From contig NZ_JACJKN010000005.1 in assembly GCF_016900775.1 (NCBI RefSeq), positions 1 through 64,000 on the forward strand: a stretch of 64,000 nt of DNA, given 5' to 3'. The position numbers and the translations under genes are program-made. The notes beneath the pieces were generated by a model. The model saw only the letters and a program-made list of their open reading frames with translations, made no database searches and was not told the origin of the DNA. The DNA comes from Olsenella uli. GTDB taxonomy: Bacteria > Actinomycetota > Coriobacteriia > Coriobacteriales > Atopobiaceae. Shown piece after piece: positions 1-8,416 of this stretch. The first letter of the stretch is position 1. Every line of letters begins with the position of its first letter.

Positions 1-402
1 CCTTGATGCCCCCGCCCGCCCGAGACGACTCTTTCCGCTCAGATTAAAGCAAGGCTTGTTCTTCTCGCCAGATATGGGCACCAGTTGGGTGGCATGCTTG
101 ATAAAGACGAAGGTTGATATCAGACATGCCACCCAATCGCGGGGAGGCCCGGGCGGGAGGGGACTCTCGGCGGCGCGAGAGGGGCGCGGCACCCAATCGC
201 CCCGGGTTCGTGGCGCGACGCGCACGGCCGCCCCGCGCGCCCAAAACCCACCGGGCAGCTAGGAATATAAGCCCAGCTCAGGGCCGTCCGAGCGTCATTT
301 TGGGCTATACGCGGGTAACGGTTGCGCGAGCGGCGCGAAACGTGTAAAAACAGAATGAACCTGGGCGAGGGGCCCAGGCCCAGGCTAGAGAGAGGAAACA
401 AC
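1..402. other. Leading intergenic region with inverted repeat
   Basis: I see no gene here that looks real; the open frames lack ribosome-binding sites and family features. A 12-bp inverted repeat, TTGGGTGGCATG at 85-96 and its complement at 125-136, encloses a 28-nt AT-richer loop, and a further partial copy (GGCACCCAATCGC) lies near 188-200. One copy of the recurrent 9-mer GTTCTTCTC is at 58-66. A weak promoter (TTGCGC at 322-327, 17-bp spacer, TAAAAA at 345-350) could serve the ferredoxin gene. Confidence 0.5.
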
Positions 403-588
403 ATGAAGGCTACGGTCAACGAGGATTGCATCGGCTGCGGGCTCTGCGAGGGCACCTGCCCCGACGTCTTCTCCATCTCTGACGACGGCGTCGCCGTCGC
501 CATCGAGGAGGACGTCCCCGAGGACGCCGAGGACGCCGCCCAGGAGGCCGCTGACAACTGCCCCGTCTCCGCCATCGTCGTGGAGTAG
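403..588 (+). CDS. 4Fe-4S mono-cluster ferredoxin
   Basis: A 61-residue acidic ferredoxin, a small soluble electron carrier. The sequence shows C9-x2-C12-x2-C15-x3-C19-P and a distant C53-P, the arrangement of single-cluster [4Fe-4S] ferredoxins, in which three of the first cysteines plus the distant one bind the cluster; C19 may be a spare or form a disulfide. The start at 403 is preceded by a purine-rich AGAGAGGAAAC site; an in-frame ATG 27 codons upstream has no such site. It stands alone, followed by a strong terminator. Its partner is unknown, but the indolepyruvate oxidoreductase and other redox enzymes in the window are possible clients (inference). Confidence 0.92.
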   Translation: MKATVNEDCIGCGLCEGTCPDVFSISDDGVAVAIEEDVPEDAEDAAQEAADNCPVSAIVVE

Positions 589-611
589 GCGTCAGGACAT
601 CCCGAGTCGTG

Positions 612-640
612 CGGGGGCCGCGTGCGGCCCCCGTTTTTTT
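612..640 (+). terminator. Rho-independent terminator of ferredoxin gene
   Basis: Perfect GC hairpin (CGGGGGCCG, loop CGTG, CGGCCCCCG) followed by seven T residues, 24 bp after the ferredoxin stop codon. Confidence 0.9.
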
Positions 641-684
641 GTTTGCCGCCCCCGCGTCTGCCCGTGCGAGCGCAGGGGCGATCC

Positions 685-690
685 TACAAT
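685..690 (+). promoter_or_regulatory. Candidate -10 box for maf
   Basis: TACAAT lies 36 bp before the maf GTG start and just downstream of the preceding terminator. No good -35 hexamer is visible at 16-18 bp spacing. Confidence 0.4.
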
Positions 691-725
691 GGGACGCGCA
701 ACGTGACACGGACAGGAGGCCGCGC

Positions 726-1358
726 GTGATACTCGCCTCGCAATCCCCCCGCCGCCGCGAGCTGCTGGCGGACGCGGGCTTTGGGCTCACCATCATCCCC
801 GCCCAGATCGACGAGTCCCGACTGCCGGGAGAGACCCCCGTCGAGCTGGTGAACCGGCTCGCCGCCGAGAAGGCGGAGGCGGTCCGGGCGAGCCTGGGCG
901 CGGGGGTCCGCGATGACCTGCTCGTCGCGGCGGACACCATCGTGTGGATGGGCGACGAGGCCCTGGGGAAGCCCTCGGACGCCTCCGACGCGACGGCGAT
1001 GCTGCGCGAGCTCTCAGGCCGCACGCACCACGTCTCCACGGGCGTTTGCGCGATGAGGCTCTCCCCGGACGGAGGGCGCATGGCCGAGACGCGCTTCGTC
1101 GAGACCACGGACGTCACGTTCTGGGAGCTCACCGAGGCAGAGGTCGCGGCCTACGTCGCCACCGGCGAGCCGCTCGACAAGGCGGGCGCCTACGGCATCC
1201 AGGGGGCGGGGCGCATGCTCGTGAGAAAGATCGACGGCGACTACCCCAATGTCGTCGGCCTGCCCGTCGCCCGCCTGGTGCGCGAGCTCGGCCGGCTCAT
1301 GGACGGCGGGACAGACCCCGTCGCGGAATCCATCAGGATGGGAGGGCCCCATGCCTAG
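726..1358 (+). CDS. maf: Maf-family nucleoside triphosphate pyrophosphatase
   Basis: A 210-residue Maf/YhdE protein. Family members hydrolyse non-canonical or modified nucleoside triphosphates to monophosphate and pyrophosphate and have been linked to septum formation. The start is GTG at 726, 6 nt after AGGAGG; the open frame extends upstream through a terminator, so the longer version is rejected. Visible motifs are the N-terminal ILASQSPRRREL phosphate-binding loop, VAADTIVWMGDEALGKP in the middle, and DYPNVVGLPV near the C-terminus. The stop overlaps the start of the next gene, so the two are probably translated together. Confidence 0.93.
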   Translation: MILASQSPRRRELLADAGFGLTIIPAQIDESRLPGETPVELVNRLAAEKAEAVRASLGAGVRDDLLVAADTIVWMGDEALGKPSDASDATAMLRELSGRTHHVSTGVCAMRLSPDGGRMAETRFVETTDVTFWELTEAEVAAYVATGEPLDKAGAYGIQGAGRMLVRKIDGDYPNVVGLPVARLVRELGRLMDGGTDPVAESIRMGGPHA

Positions 1359-2325
1359 CGAGAAGAACATCCAGAGCGTCACGCAGATCCCGGGCGTCTT
1401 TGCCGCCCACGCAACCAACGAGGCGGCGGGAACCGGGTGCACCGTCATCGTCTGCCCGGGGGGCGCCACGGGGGGCGTCGACGTTCGGGGCGGCGCCCCC
1501 GCCACGCGCGAGACGGACCTCCTCCGCCCCGAGGAGACCGTCGAGGCGCTTCACGCCGTCGTGCTCTCCGGGGGAAGCGCGTTCGGGCTCGCGGCGGCAT
1601 GCGGCGTGGCCGAGGAGCTCGAGCGCCGCGGCGTCGGCCTCGACGTGGGCGTGGCGCGTGTGCCCATCGTGTCCGGGGCATGCCTGTTCGACCTCGCCTG
1701 CGGGGACCCGGGCGTGCGGCCCACGGCCGATGACGGGCGTGTCGCATGCGCCCGCGCCCTCGACGACCCCGGCGCCCCGCTCACGCGCGGCAACGTCGGG
1801 GCGGGGACGGGATGCACCGTCGGAAAGCTCGCCGGGCCCGAGCGCGCCATGAAGGGCGGCCTCGGCGAGGACGTCGAGCGCGCCGGCGAGCTCGTCTGCG
1901 GCGCGGTCTCCGCCGTTAACGCATGCGGCGACGTGCGAGACCCCGACACGGGGGAGCCGATCGCCGGGATGCGCGGGGAGACGGGCGGGCTCGCGTGCAC
2001 CCTCGACGTCCTTCTCGGCGGCTCGGCGAGCATGCCGCTCGGGCGGACCAACACCACGATCTCCTGCGTCGTCACCAACGCCCGGCTCACCAAGGCGCAG
2101 GCAACCAAGGTAGCCCAGATGGCGGCCGACGCCTACGCCCACGCCATCTCCCCCACCCACACCACCAACGACGGCGACACCGTCTTCGTCATGGCCACGG
2201 GCGCGGTGGAGGCGCCCGTCGACGTGGTGGGCTCGCTCGCCACGCGCGCGCTCGGGCGCGCCATCGCCGACGGCGCGCGCCAGGCCGAGACGGCCTACGG
2301 CTATCCCGCCGCGCGCGACCTCTAG
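1351..2325 (+). CDS. P1 family (S58) N-terminal nucleophile peptidase
   Basis: A 324-residue member of the DmpA/P1 aminopeptidase family, autoprocessing enzymes that cleave N-terminal residues or beta-peptides. The conserved GGSAFGL segment lies near residue 70, and the NTTISCVVTNARL region near residue 230 carries the expected autocleavage and nucleophile site. The ATG at 1351 overlaps the maf stop by 8 nt and has GGAGGG just upstream. Codons 4-6 (Glu-Lys-Asn) form a copy of the recurrent GAGAAGAAC 9-mer. The natural substrate cannot be told from sequence. Confidence 0.88.
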   Translation: MPSEKNIQSVTQIPGVFAAHATNEAAGTGCTVIVCPGGATGGVDVRGGAPATRETDLLRPEETVEALHAVVLSGGSAFGLAAACGVAEELERRGVGLDVGVARVPIVSGACLFDLACGDPGVRPTADDGRVACARALDDPGAPLTRGNVGAGTGCTVGKLAGPERAMKGGLGEDVERAGELVCGAVSAVNACGDVRDPDTGEPIAGMRGETGGLACTLDVLLGGSASMPLGRTNTTISCVVTNARLTKAQATKVAQMAADAYAHAISPTHTTNDGDTVFVMATGAVEAPVDVVGSLATRALGRAIADGARQAETAYGYPAARDL

Positions 2326-2860
2326 GCGCATCCTCGCATCTCGCCTGCGCGGCCCGGCACTCAGTTCCGCATCTGAGTGCCGGGCCGCGCTCATTTCCGG
2401 ATTTGAGTACGGTCTCGCGCTCAGTACGGCATCTGAGCGCCGAGCCAGCAGCACGGCCACACTCATTTCCGGATTTGAGCATCAGCCCACGCTCAGTTCA
2501 GGATTTGAGTACGAGCCCGTGCGCAATTCCGCATCTGAGTGCCGCAGAGGGGCCGCAGTGCGCTCGGCTTCGCATCGGGACGCGGGGTCAGAGCCGCCAT
2601 CGTGCTCAGTTCCGCATCTGCGTGCGGACGAGACACCGTCGACGCGCTCACTTCCGGATTTGAGCATCGGCCCGCACTCAGTTCCGCATCTGAGTGCCAC
2701 CCCGCGGGGCAGCGCATTCGCGGCTGACCCACCGGCATGCCGCGGCGGTGTGAGGCGGCATCGGCCGACGGCCAAGCGCCCGCCCTTCTCGCCCGGCGAC
2801 TCCTGCGAAGCAGTGGGCTGGGGAGAAGGGCGGGCGCTTGGCCGAAAAGCGGCGGAGAGG
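2326..2860. repeat. Array of nine 18-bp palindromic repeats, 30-bp period
   Basis: No gene is visible. Nine copies of CTCAnTTCCGsATyTGAG start at 2360, 2390, 2420, 2462, 2492, 2522, 2605, 2647 and 2677. Spacing is 30, 30, 42, 30, 30, 83, 42 and 30 bp. Each copy ends in complementary CTCA/TGAG, and the 12-bp linkers are themselves similar (often GAGCCCG or GGCCCG), so this is a degenerate 30-bp tandem repeat and not a CRISPR array. Copy 1 sits inside a larger hairpin with 13-bp arms. Confidence 0.85.
2770..2843. terminator. Long inverted repeat at 3' end of glycosyltransferase gene
   Basis: A perfect 21-bp inverted repeat (2770-2790 and 2823-2843) with a 32-nt loop lies between the repeat array and the stop codon of the minus-strand glycosyltransferase. 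There is no T-run, so it may act as a 3' mRNA stabiliser or a factor-dependent terminator. Confidence 0.5.
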
Positions 2861-3895
2861 CTAGTTGAACTTCACGAGCTTCTGCGCGGCCTTGTAGCCG
2901 GCGAGCGTGAGCGAGCGGCCCACCGTGCCGGGGAGGTTGGTGGCCATGCCCACGATGCCGTGGCGCGCGCGGCGGTACATGCGCTTGTCGTACGCCCTGA
3001 GCTCGTCCCAGAGGGCCTGGAGCTCGTCCATGGCGTCCGGGCGGTCGCTCTTCTTGGAGAAGACCGAGCAGATGGCCATGATGATCGTGAAGTAGTTCAT
3101 CATGTAGCTGCGCAGCTTCGCCGAGGAGATGTCGTCGTAGACGTGGTAGGCGTGCATCATGATGCGGGCGACGCGCCAGTAGTGGTCCACGCGGCTCGTG
3201 AGCACCTTGTCGTTCACGGACTGGTCCTCGCGGCCGATGAAGTAGCGGTAGACGTCCGCATCGAGGTAGTAGATGCTGCGGCACTTGGGGAACGGCACGT
3301 AGGCGTAGATGTTGTCCACGTAGAAGGTGTGGGGCGGCATCTGGAGGTTGGCCTCGCGCAGGGTGTCCACGCGGTAGGTGAGCGCGTGCATGAGTAGGTA
3401 CTGCCACATCATGAAGTGGCCCATGTCGTTCCAGGTGAAGACCTTGCCCCGCGGCAGCACGTGGTGGTAGTCCACGACGTTTTGCGTGTCGTCCTCGACG
3501 TGCTCGTAGACGTAGTTGGTGATCACGAGGTCGACGTGGTCGCCCAGGCTGATGAAGCGGCGCAGCTGAGCGAGCAGGGCCATCACGGCCTCGCCGTCCA
3601 CCCAGTCGTCCGAGTCGATGTTCTTGAAGTAGACGCCGTCGGCGTTGGCGACGGCCGTCATGACGGCCTTTCCGTGGCCGCCGTTCTCCTGGTGGACCGC
3701 CTTGATGAGCGAGGGGTGGCGCGCGGCCCACTCGTCCGACTTCGCGGGGGTCTCGTCCTTGGTGGAGCCGTCGTCCACGATGACGATCTGGACGTCCTCG
3801 GCATACCCCGTGCCCTCGAGGATAGACTCGATGCAGTGGTCCATGTACGCGGCCGAGTTGTAGCAGGGGATGCCAAAGGTGATGGTCTTGTTCAT
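2861..3895 (-). CDS. GT2-family glycosyltransferase
   Basis: A 344-residue GT-A fold glycosyltransferase. The N-terminus has TFGIPCYNSAAYM, then IVIVDDGSTKDET and the metal-binding KNIDSDDW near residue 100, all typical of family 2 enzymes. The C-terminal third is basic with aromatic residues and may contact membrane. It starts at the ATG at 3893-3895; a longer open frame continues through glf but that is only a shadow. It lies 89 bp downstream of glf on the same strand, so a role in galactofuranose-containing glycan assembly is likely (inference). Confidence 0.88.
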   Translation of the reverse strand: MNKTITFGIPCYNSAAYMDHCIESILEGTGYAEDVQIVIVDDGSTKDETPAKSDEWAARHPSLIKAVHQENGGHGKAVMTAVANADGVYFKNIDSDDWVDGEAVMALLAQLRRFISLGDHVDLVITNYVYEHVEDDTQNVVDYHHVLPRGKVFTWNDMGHFMMWQYLLMHALTYRVDTLREANLQMPPHTFYVDNIYAYVPFPKCRSIYYLDADVYRYFIGREDQSVNDKVLTSRVDHYWRVARIMMHAYHVYDDISSAKLRSYMMNYFTIIMAICSVFSKKSDRPDAMDELQALWDELRAYDKRMYRRARHGIVGMATNLPGTVGRSLTLAGYKAAQKLVKFN

Positions 3896-3984
3896 CGGGG
3901 CCCTTCGGGTCAAGGGAGGCGGGCCCTCGCGGCCCGCCCCGGAAAACATCACGTGAGCGGGCCCCGAGGGGCCCGCCGTCCGCG

Positions 3985-5187
3985 CTAGCTGTGCTGGGAC
4001 ACCAGCTCGTCTGAGAGCTCGAGCGCCGAGGCCACGACCCCGTCCATGTCGTAGTAGCGGTACTCGGCGAGCCTGCCCACGCAGTGGAAGTTCACCACGC
4101 CCGCGACGCGCTCGCGGTAGCGGCGGTAGAGCTCGCGGTTGGCGTCCTCGAGGATGGCGTAGTAGGGCGTCTCCCCGGAGCCGGGGGTGTAGGCCTTGGA
4201 GTACTCCTTCATGATGGTGGTCTTGCCGGGAACCACCTGGCCGGTCATGTTCTTGAACTCGGTGATGCGGGTGAAGTCCTCGCTCGTGGTGTAGTTGACG
4301 GTGCCCACGGGCTGGAACTGGTCCTGGTCGAGCGTCTCGAAGACCATGTCGAGCGTGCGGTACGGCAGCGCCCCCAGGTCGAGGTCGAAGAGCTCGTCGA
4401 GCGGGCCGGTGTAGATGACCTCGCCGCCGTAGGGCCTGCCGCACACCGAGACGCTCATGTCGGACACCTTGAGGATGTCGCGCGCGTCCACGTCGAGGAA
4501 GACCGAGATGAGGTCGTGTTCGAGCATGTGCTCGAAGAGCGCGGTGTAGCCCTCGGCCGGCATGCCCTGGAAGGGGGCGCCAGGGAAGTAGCGGTCGTCG
4601 TCGCCCACGAAGACGGGGACGCGCCCGGTGATGGAGGGGTCTATCTGGTCGGGCGTCTGGCCCCATTGCTTCATCGTGTAGTGCAGGAAGACGTTCTCGA
4701 AGACGTAGTCGGCGACCTCCACGAGCTCCGGGTCGTTCTTCTCGCGAAGCTCCATGATGGGGACCTTCTTGTTCTCGCCGAAGGTGGCCACGAGCTTCTG
4801 GTAGAGGCGCTCGCCCTTCTCCTCGCCGAAGGCGAGCTTGAGGGAGCGGTGGTTGAAGGGCACCGGCATGAGCGTGCCGTGGATGTTGGCGAGCACCTTG
4901 TGCTGGTAGTCGGTCCACTCCGTGAAGCGCGAGAGGAACTGGTTCACGCGCTCGCTCATGGTGTGGTAGATGTGCGGGCCGTACTTGTGCACGAGGATGC
5001 CCGCCTCGTCGTAGTAGTCGTACGCGTTGCCCGCGATGTGGTCGCGCCGCTCGAGGATGGCGACCTTGAACCCGCAGGACTCCGCAAGGCGGCGTGCGCA
5101 CACGGCGCCGGCATACCCCGCGCCGACGACGATGGCGTCATAGCTGTCCGGATTGAACCCGGCGGGCAGACCGTTTTCGATACCCAT
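3985..5187 (-). CDS. glf: UDP-galactopyranose mutase
   Basis: A 400-residue flavoenzyme that converts UDP-galactopyranose to UDP-galactofuranose, the donor for galactofuranose in surface glycans. It shows the N-terminal FAD-binding motif VVGAGYAGAVCARRLAE, then KVAILERRDHIAGNAYD, and family segments HKYGPHIYHT, VPFN and YTMKQWG, with a C-terminal RLAEYRYYDMD. Length matches the family. The 89-bp gap to the glycosyltransferase holds two GC hairpins that may modulate downstream expression. It is divergent from pta. Confidence 0.95.
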   Translation of the reverse strand: MGIENGLPAGFNPDSYDAIVVGAGYAGAVCARRLAESCGFKVAILERRDHIAGNAYDYYDEAGILVHKYGPHIYHTMSERVNQFLSRFTEWTDYQHKVLANIHGTLMPVPFNHRSLKLAFGEEKGERLYQKLVATFGENKKVPIMELREKNDPELVEVADYVFENVFLHYTMKQWGQTPDQIDPSITGRVPVFVGDDDRYFPGAPFQGMPAEGYTALFEHMLEHDLISVFLDVDARDILKVSDMSVSVCGRPYGGEVIYTGPLDELFDLDLGALPYRTLDMVFETLDQDQFQPVGTVNYTTSEDFTRITEFKNMTGQVVPGKTTIMKEYSKAYTPGSGETPYYAILEDANRELYRRYRERVAGVVNFHCVGRLAEYRYYDMDGVVASALELSDELVSQHS

Positions 5188-5269
5188 ACACGTCCTCTCA
5201 GCCGTCAGTTACTCGCGTGCCGCCGCTGCGGCGGGACGAGCAGGGTCCGCTCGCCCAATCGTGCGATAG

Positions 5270-5293
5270 ATTCTAGCACCTCGTCCCTATAAT
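5270..5293. promoter_or_regulatory. Overlapping divergent promoters of glf and pta
   Basis: A consensus TATAAT at 5288-5293 faces pta, about 95 bp before its start. On the other strand TAGAAT at 5270-5275 faces glf, about 83 bp before its start. Neither has a convincing -35 box. The two -10 elements lie within 24 bp, so the polymerases should compete. Confidence 0.45.
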
Positions 5294-5388
5294 GGTCTCG
5301 TGCCCGCCCCTCCCTGCCGATTCGCACACAATCCGGGAAGGCGGGCGCGCGAGGACGTGAGCGTATCGAGACAATTGGAAGGAAGAGC

Positions 5389-6375
5389 ATGAGCGACTTT
5401 CTCACGCGCATGAAGACCGCCGCCAAGGCGGACAAGAAGACCATCGTCCTGCCCGAGGGCGAGGACCCGCGCACCCTCGAGGCGGCCCGCAAGATCGTCG
5501 AGGAGGGCCTCGCCAACCTCGTCATCCTGGGCGACCCGGCCACGATCGACGTCGAGGGCGTGACCGTCATCGACCCGAAGAGCCCCACCGCCCCCAAGCA
5601 CGAGGCCTATGCCCAGAAGTTCGCCGAGCTGCGCGCCAAGAAGGGCGTGACCATCGAGCAGGCCCGCGCCCAGATGATGGACGCCACCTACTACGGCACC
5701 ATGATGGTCAAGATGGGCGACGCCGACGGCCTGGTCTCCGGCGCGTGCCACTCCACGGCCAACACGCTGCGCCCGGCCCTGCAGATCCTCAAGACCGCCC
5801 CGGGCACCAAGCTCGTCTCCGCCTTCATGGTCATGTGTACCAAGACCCCCGAGTTCGGCGCCGACGGCACGCTCGTCTTCGCCGACTGCGGCCTCAACAT
5901 CGATCCCACGTCCGACGAGCTCTCCGAGATCGCCATCGCCTCGGCCAACTCCTTCAGGACCTTCATGGGCGACGTCGAGCCCAAGGTTGCCATGCTCTCC
6001 TACTCCACGATGGGATCGGCCGGCGGCGACACCGCCAAGAAGGTCCAGGAGGCCACCAAGTTCGCCAAGGAGAAGGCCCCCGAGCTCGCCGTTGACGGCG
6101 ACCTGCAGCTCGACGCCGCCATCGTGCCCTCCGTGGCCCAGCTCAAGGCGCCCGAGAGCACCGTGGCCGGCCACGCCAACGTGCTCGTCTTCCCCAACCT
6201 CGAGACCGGCAACATCGGCTACAAGCTCGTGCAGCGCTTCGGCCAGGCGGACGCCTACGGCCCCATCCTGCAGGGCATCGCCAAGCCGGTGAACGACCTG
6301 TCCCGCGGCTGCTCCGCAGACGACATCGTGGGCGTCGTCGCCATCACCGCCGTCCAGGCGCAGATGGCCGAGTAG
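5389..6375 (+). CDS. pta: Phosphate acetyltransferase
   Basis: A 328-residue short-form Pta that interconverts acetyl-CoA plus phosphate and acetyl phosphate plus CoA. It contains IVLPEGEDPRTLEAA at the N-terminus, DGLVSGACHSTANTLRPALQI, and the C-terminal VFPNLETGNIGYKLVQR and GPILQGIAKPVNDLSRG segments. GGAAGGAAG precedes the ATG. Its partner ackA is encoded 8 kb away on the other strand instead of adjacent. Together they give ATP from acetyl-CoA during fermentation. Confidence 0.97.
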   Translation: MSDFLTRMKTAAKADKKTIVLPEGEDPRTLEAARKIVEEGLANLVILGDPATIDVEGVTVIDPKSPTAPKHEAYAQKFAELRAKKGVTIEQARAQMMDATYYGTMMVKMGDADGLVSGACHSTANTLRPALQILKTAPGTKLVSAFMVMCTKTPEFGADGTLVFADCGLNIDPTSDELSEIAIASANSFRTFMGDVEPKVAMLSYSTMGSAGGDTAKKVQEATKFAKEKAPELAVDGDLQLDAAIVPSVAQLKAPESTVAGHANVLVFPNLETGNIGYKLVQRFGQADAYGPILQGIAKPVNDLSRGCSADDIVGVVAITAVQAQMAE

Positions 6376-6416
6376 CGCTCGGGGCGCGCGGCGAGAAGAA
6401 CCGGCGAGAAGAACGT

Positions 6417-6447
6417 GGGGCCCGGCGGCAGCCGCCGGGCCCCTTTC
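6417..6447 (+). terminator. Terminator of pta
   Basis: A perfect 12-bp GC stem (6417-6428 with 6432-6443, loop CAG) followed by TTT. Two copies of GAGAAGAAC (6393-6401 and 6406-6414) lie between the pta stop and this hairpin. Confidence 0.8.
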
Positions 6448-6510
6448 CATGCCGGCGCCCGCCTCGGCCCTGCCCCAGCAGCTCCTCGCGCACTATGCAT
6501 CAGCCACACG

Positions 6511-6552
6511 AAAAATGGCGCCGCCCACCCCGGACGGGACGGGCGGCGCCAT
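6511..6552 (-). terminator. Terminator of pckA
   Basis: On the minus strand a 12-bp stem (ATGGCGCCGCCC and its complement, 6515-6526 with 6541-6552) is followed by TTTTT, 38 bp after the pckA stop. With the pta hairpin it separates two convergent genes. Confidence 0.85.
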
Positions 6553-6590
6553 CTCGGTCCCAGGCGGGACCGTCGCGCATCGGAAGAGGG

Positions 6591-8195
6591 CTACTTCCCC
6601 ATGATGGGCTTGGGGCCGGCGGCGCGGACCTCGGGCGCCATCGTGGTGAGGCGCTTCTCGGCGTTGTCGACGAACATCTGAGCGAGCTTCTCGGCCATCT
6701 CGTCGTAGGCCGCGCGGTCCTCCCAGGTGTTGCGGGCGTTGAGCAGCTCCGAGGGCACGCCCGGGCAGGTGGTGGGAACGTCGAGGTTGAAGCGCTCGTC
6801 GTGGACGAACTCGCAGTCGTCGATGATGCCGGACTGGGCGGCCTCGACCATCTTGCGGGTATAGGCGAGCTTCATGCGCTTGCCGGTGCCGTAGGGGCCG
6901 CCGGTCCAGCCGGTGTTGATGAGGTAGACGCGCACGCCGCCGTGATCGATCTTCTCGCCGAGCATCTGGGCGTAGACGTTGGGGTCGAGCGGCATGAACG
7001 GCTCGCCAAAGAGCGAGGAGAAGGTGGGCTGGGGCTCCTTGATGCCACGCTCGGTGCCGGCGACCTTGGAGGTGAAGCCGGTCATGAAGTGATACATGGC
7101 AGCATTGCGGTCGAGCTTGGCGATCGGCGGCAGCACGCCGAAGGCGTCGGCCGTGAGGAAGATCACGACGTCGGGGGTGCGCTTGGCGCGGCCCTTGCGC
7201 ACGGCGCCGGGGACGAACTCCACCGGGTAGGCCACGCGGCCGTTCTCGGTGAGCGAGGTGTCGAAGTAGTCCGCCTCGCGGGTGTCGGGGTCGATGACCA
7301 CGTTCTCGCACATGGAGCCGAAGCGGATGGCGTTCCAGATCTGCGGCTCGGTCTCCGGGGTGATGTCGATGGTCTTGGCGTAGCAGCCGCCCTCGATGTT
7401 GAAGACCTTGTCCTCAGCCCAGCCGTGCTCGTCGTCGCCGATGAGCAGACGGTCCTCGGCGGCCGAGAGGGTGGTCTTGCCGGTGCCGGAGAGGCCGAAG
7501 AAGACCGTGGTGCCGTGGGAGCGCGGGTTCATGTTGCAGGAGCAGTGCATGGTGAGCACGTTGTCCTCGACGGGCAGCAGGTAGTTCATCACCGAGAAGA
7601 CGGACTTCTTGATCTCGCCGGAGTACTGGGTGCCCACCACGAGAATCATGCGCTCCTGGAAGTTGATGAGGACGGCGGCCTCGGAGTGGGTGCCGTGGAC
7701 CGCCGGGTCGAGCTTGAGGGTGGGCGCGGCCATCACGACGAAGTCAGCCTCGCCAAAGTCGCGCAGCTCGCTCTGCGTGGGGCGCACGAGCATCTGGTGC
7801 ACGAAGAGCGCCTGGCTCGCGAGCTCGCAGACGGCGCAGATCTTGCGGGAGTAGCGGCGGTCGGCGCCGGCGAGGCCGTGGACCACGAAGAGGCGCCGCT
7901 CGGAGAGGTGCCCAATGACCTCGGCCTTGATCTTGTTGTAGTTCTCGACGGAGAACGGCACGTTGACGCTGCCCCACGCGATCTTGTCGTGCACGTCGGG
8001 GGTGTCCACGATGAAGCGGTCCTTGGGCGAGCGGCCCGTGTACTGCCCGGTGATGACGGAGAGCGAGCCGGTGTCGGTGAGCTCTCCCTCTCCGCGCTCG
8101 ACGGCGGTCTCGATGAGGACGGCCGGAGACGCGTCGATGACGGTCTTCTCCTCAGTGTGAGCGATGCCGTAGCGCAGAAGCTCCTCGATAATCAT
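6591..8195 (-). CDS. pckA: Phosphoenolpyruvate carboxykinase (ATP)
   Basis: A 534-residue ATP-type PEPCK that interconverts oxaloacetate plus ATP and PEP plus CO2 plus ADP. In fermenters it often runs toward oxaloacetate, conserving ATP. The P-loop FFGLSGTGKTTLS, the metal-binding region LIGDDEHGW, the TGQYTGRSPKDRF segment and the C-terminal YLINTGWTGGPYGTGKRM are all present. The start at 8195 has AAGGAGG 6 nt upstream; the frame extends 55 codons further without such a site. It has its own terminator. Confidence 0.97.
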   Translation of the reverse strand: MIIEELLRYGIAHTEEKTVIDASPAVLIETAVERGEGELTDTGSLSVITGQYTGRSPKDRFIVDTPDVHDKIAWGSVNVPFSVENYNKIKAEVIGHLSERRLFVVHGLAGADRRYSRKICAVCELASQALFVHQMLVRPTQSELRDFGEADFVVMAAPTLKLDPAVHGTHSEAAVLINFQERMILVVGTQYSGEIKKSVFSVMNYLLPVEDNVLTMHCSCNMNPRSHGTTVFFGLSGTGKTTLSAAEDRLLIGDDEHGWAEDKVFNIEGGCYAKTIDITPETEPQIWNAIRFGSMCENVVIDPDTREADYFDTSLTENGRVAYPVEFVPGAVRKGRAKRTPDVVIFLTADAFGVLPPIAKLDRNAAMYHFMTGFTSKVAGTERGIKEPQPTFSSLFGEPFMPLDPNVYAQMLGEKIDHGGVRVYLINTGWTGGPYGTGKRMKLAYTRKMVEAAQSGIIDDCEFVHDERFNLDVPTTCPGVPSELLNARNTWEDRAAYDEMAEKLAQMFVDNAEKRLTTMAPEVRAAGPKPIMGK

Positions 8196-8301
8196 GCGTA
8201 CCTCCTTGGAAAAAAGCGGTCCCCGACCGCCCCTTTTGACGCGACGATTGAGGCGACGACGCAGCCGTCCGCCCCGGAGGCGGACGTGTTTTGCACGTGC
8301 T

Positions 8302-8307
8302 ATTATG
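8302..8307 (-). promoter_or_regulatory. Candidate -10 box for pckA
   Basis: CATAAT on the minus strand about 107 bp before the pckA start; the same bases read TATTAT (8301-8306) on the plus strand and could serve the divergent epimerase gene. No clear -35 hexamer is seen in either direction. Confidence 0.35.
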
Positions 8308-8416
8308 CCACATCGGCCCGCTAGCGGCGCCAACGCCTCCATTCGGCAAGATTCACGCAACAATGCGTCCTGAGATAGATAAAGTTTTGAGAGATAGGGA
8401 ACGAAGGGAGAAGAAC

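Noticed and set aside
609-725. Upstream N-terminal extension of Maf
   Set aside because: It would be read through the ferredoxin terminator hairpin and lacks a ribosome-binding site.
2360-2694. CRISPR array
   Set aside because: Repeats are only 18 bp and degenerate, the 12-bp linkers are conserved instead of unique, spacing is uneven, and no cas genes are present.
2861-5101. A 746-residue fused protein containing the glycosyltransferase
   Set aside because: The upstream 400 codons overlap glf in another frame; the glycosyltransferase has a proper start at 3895.
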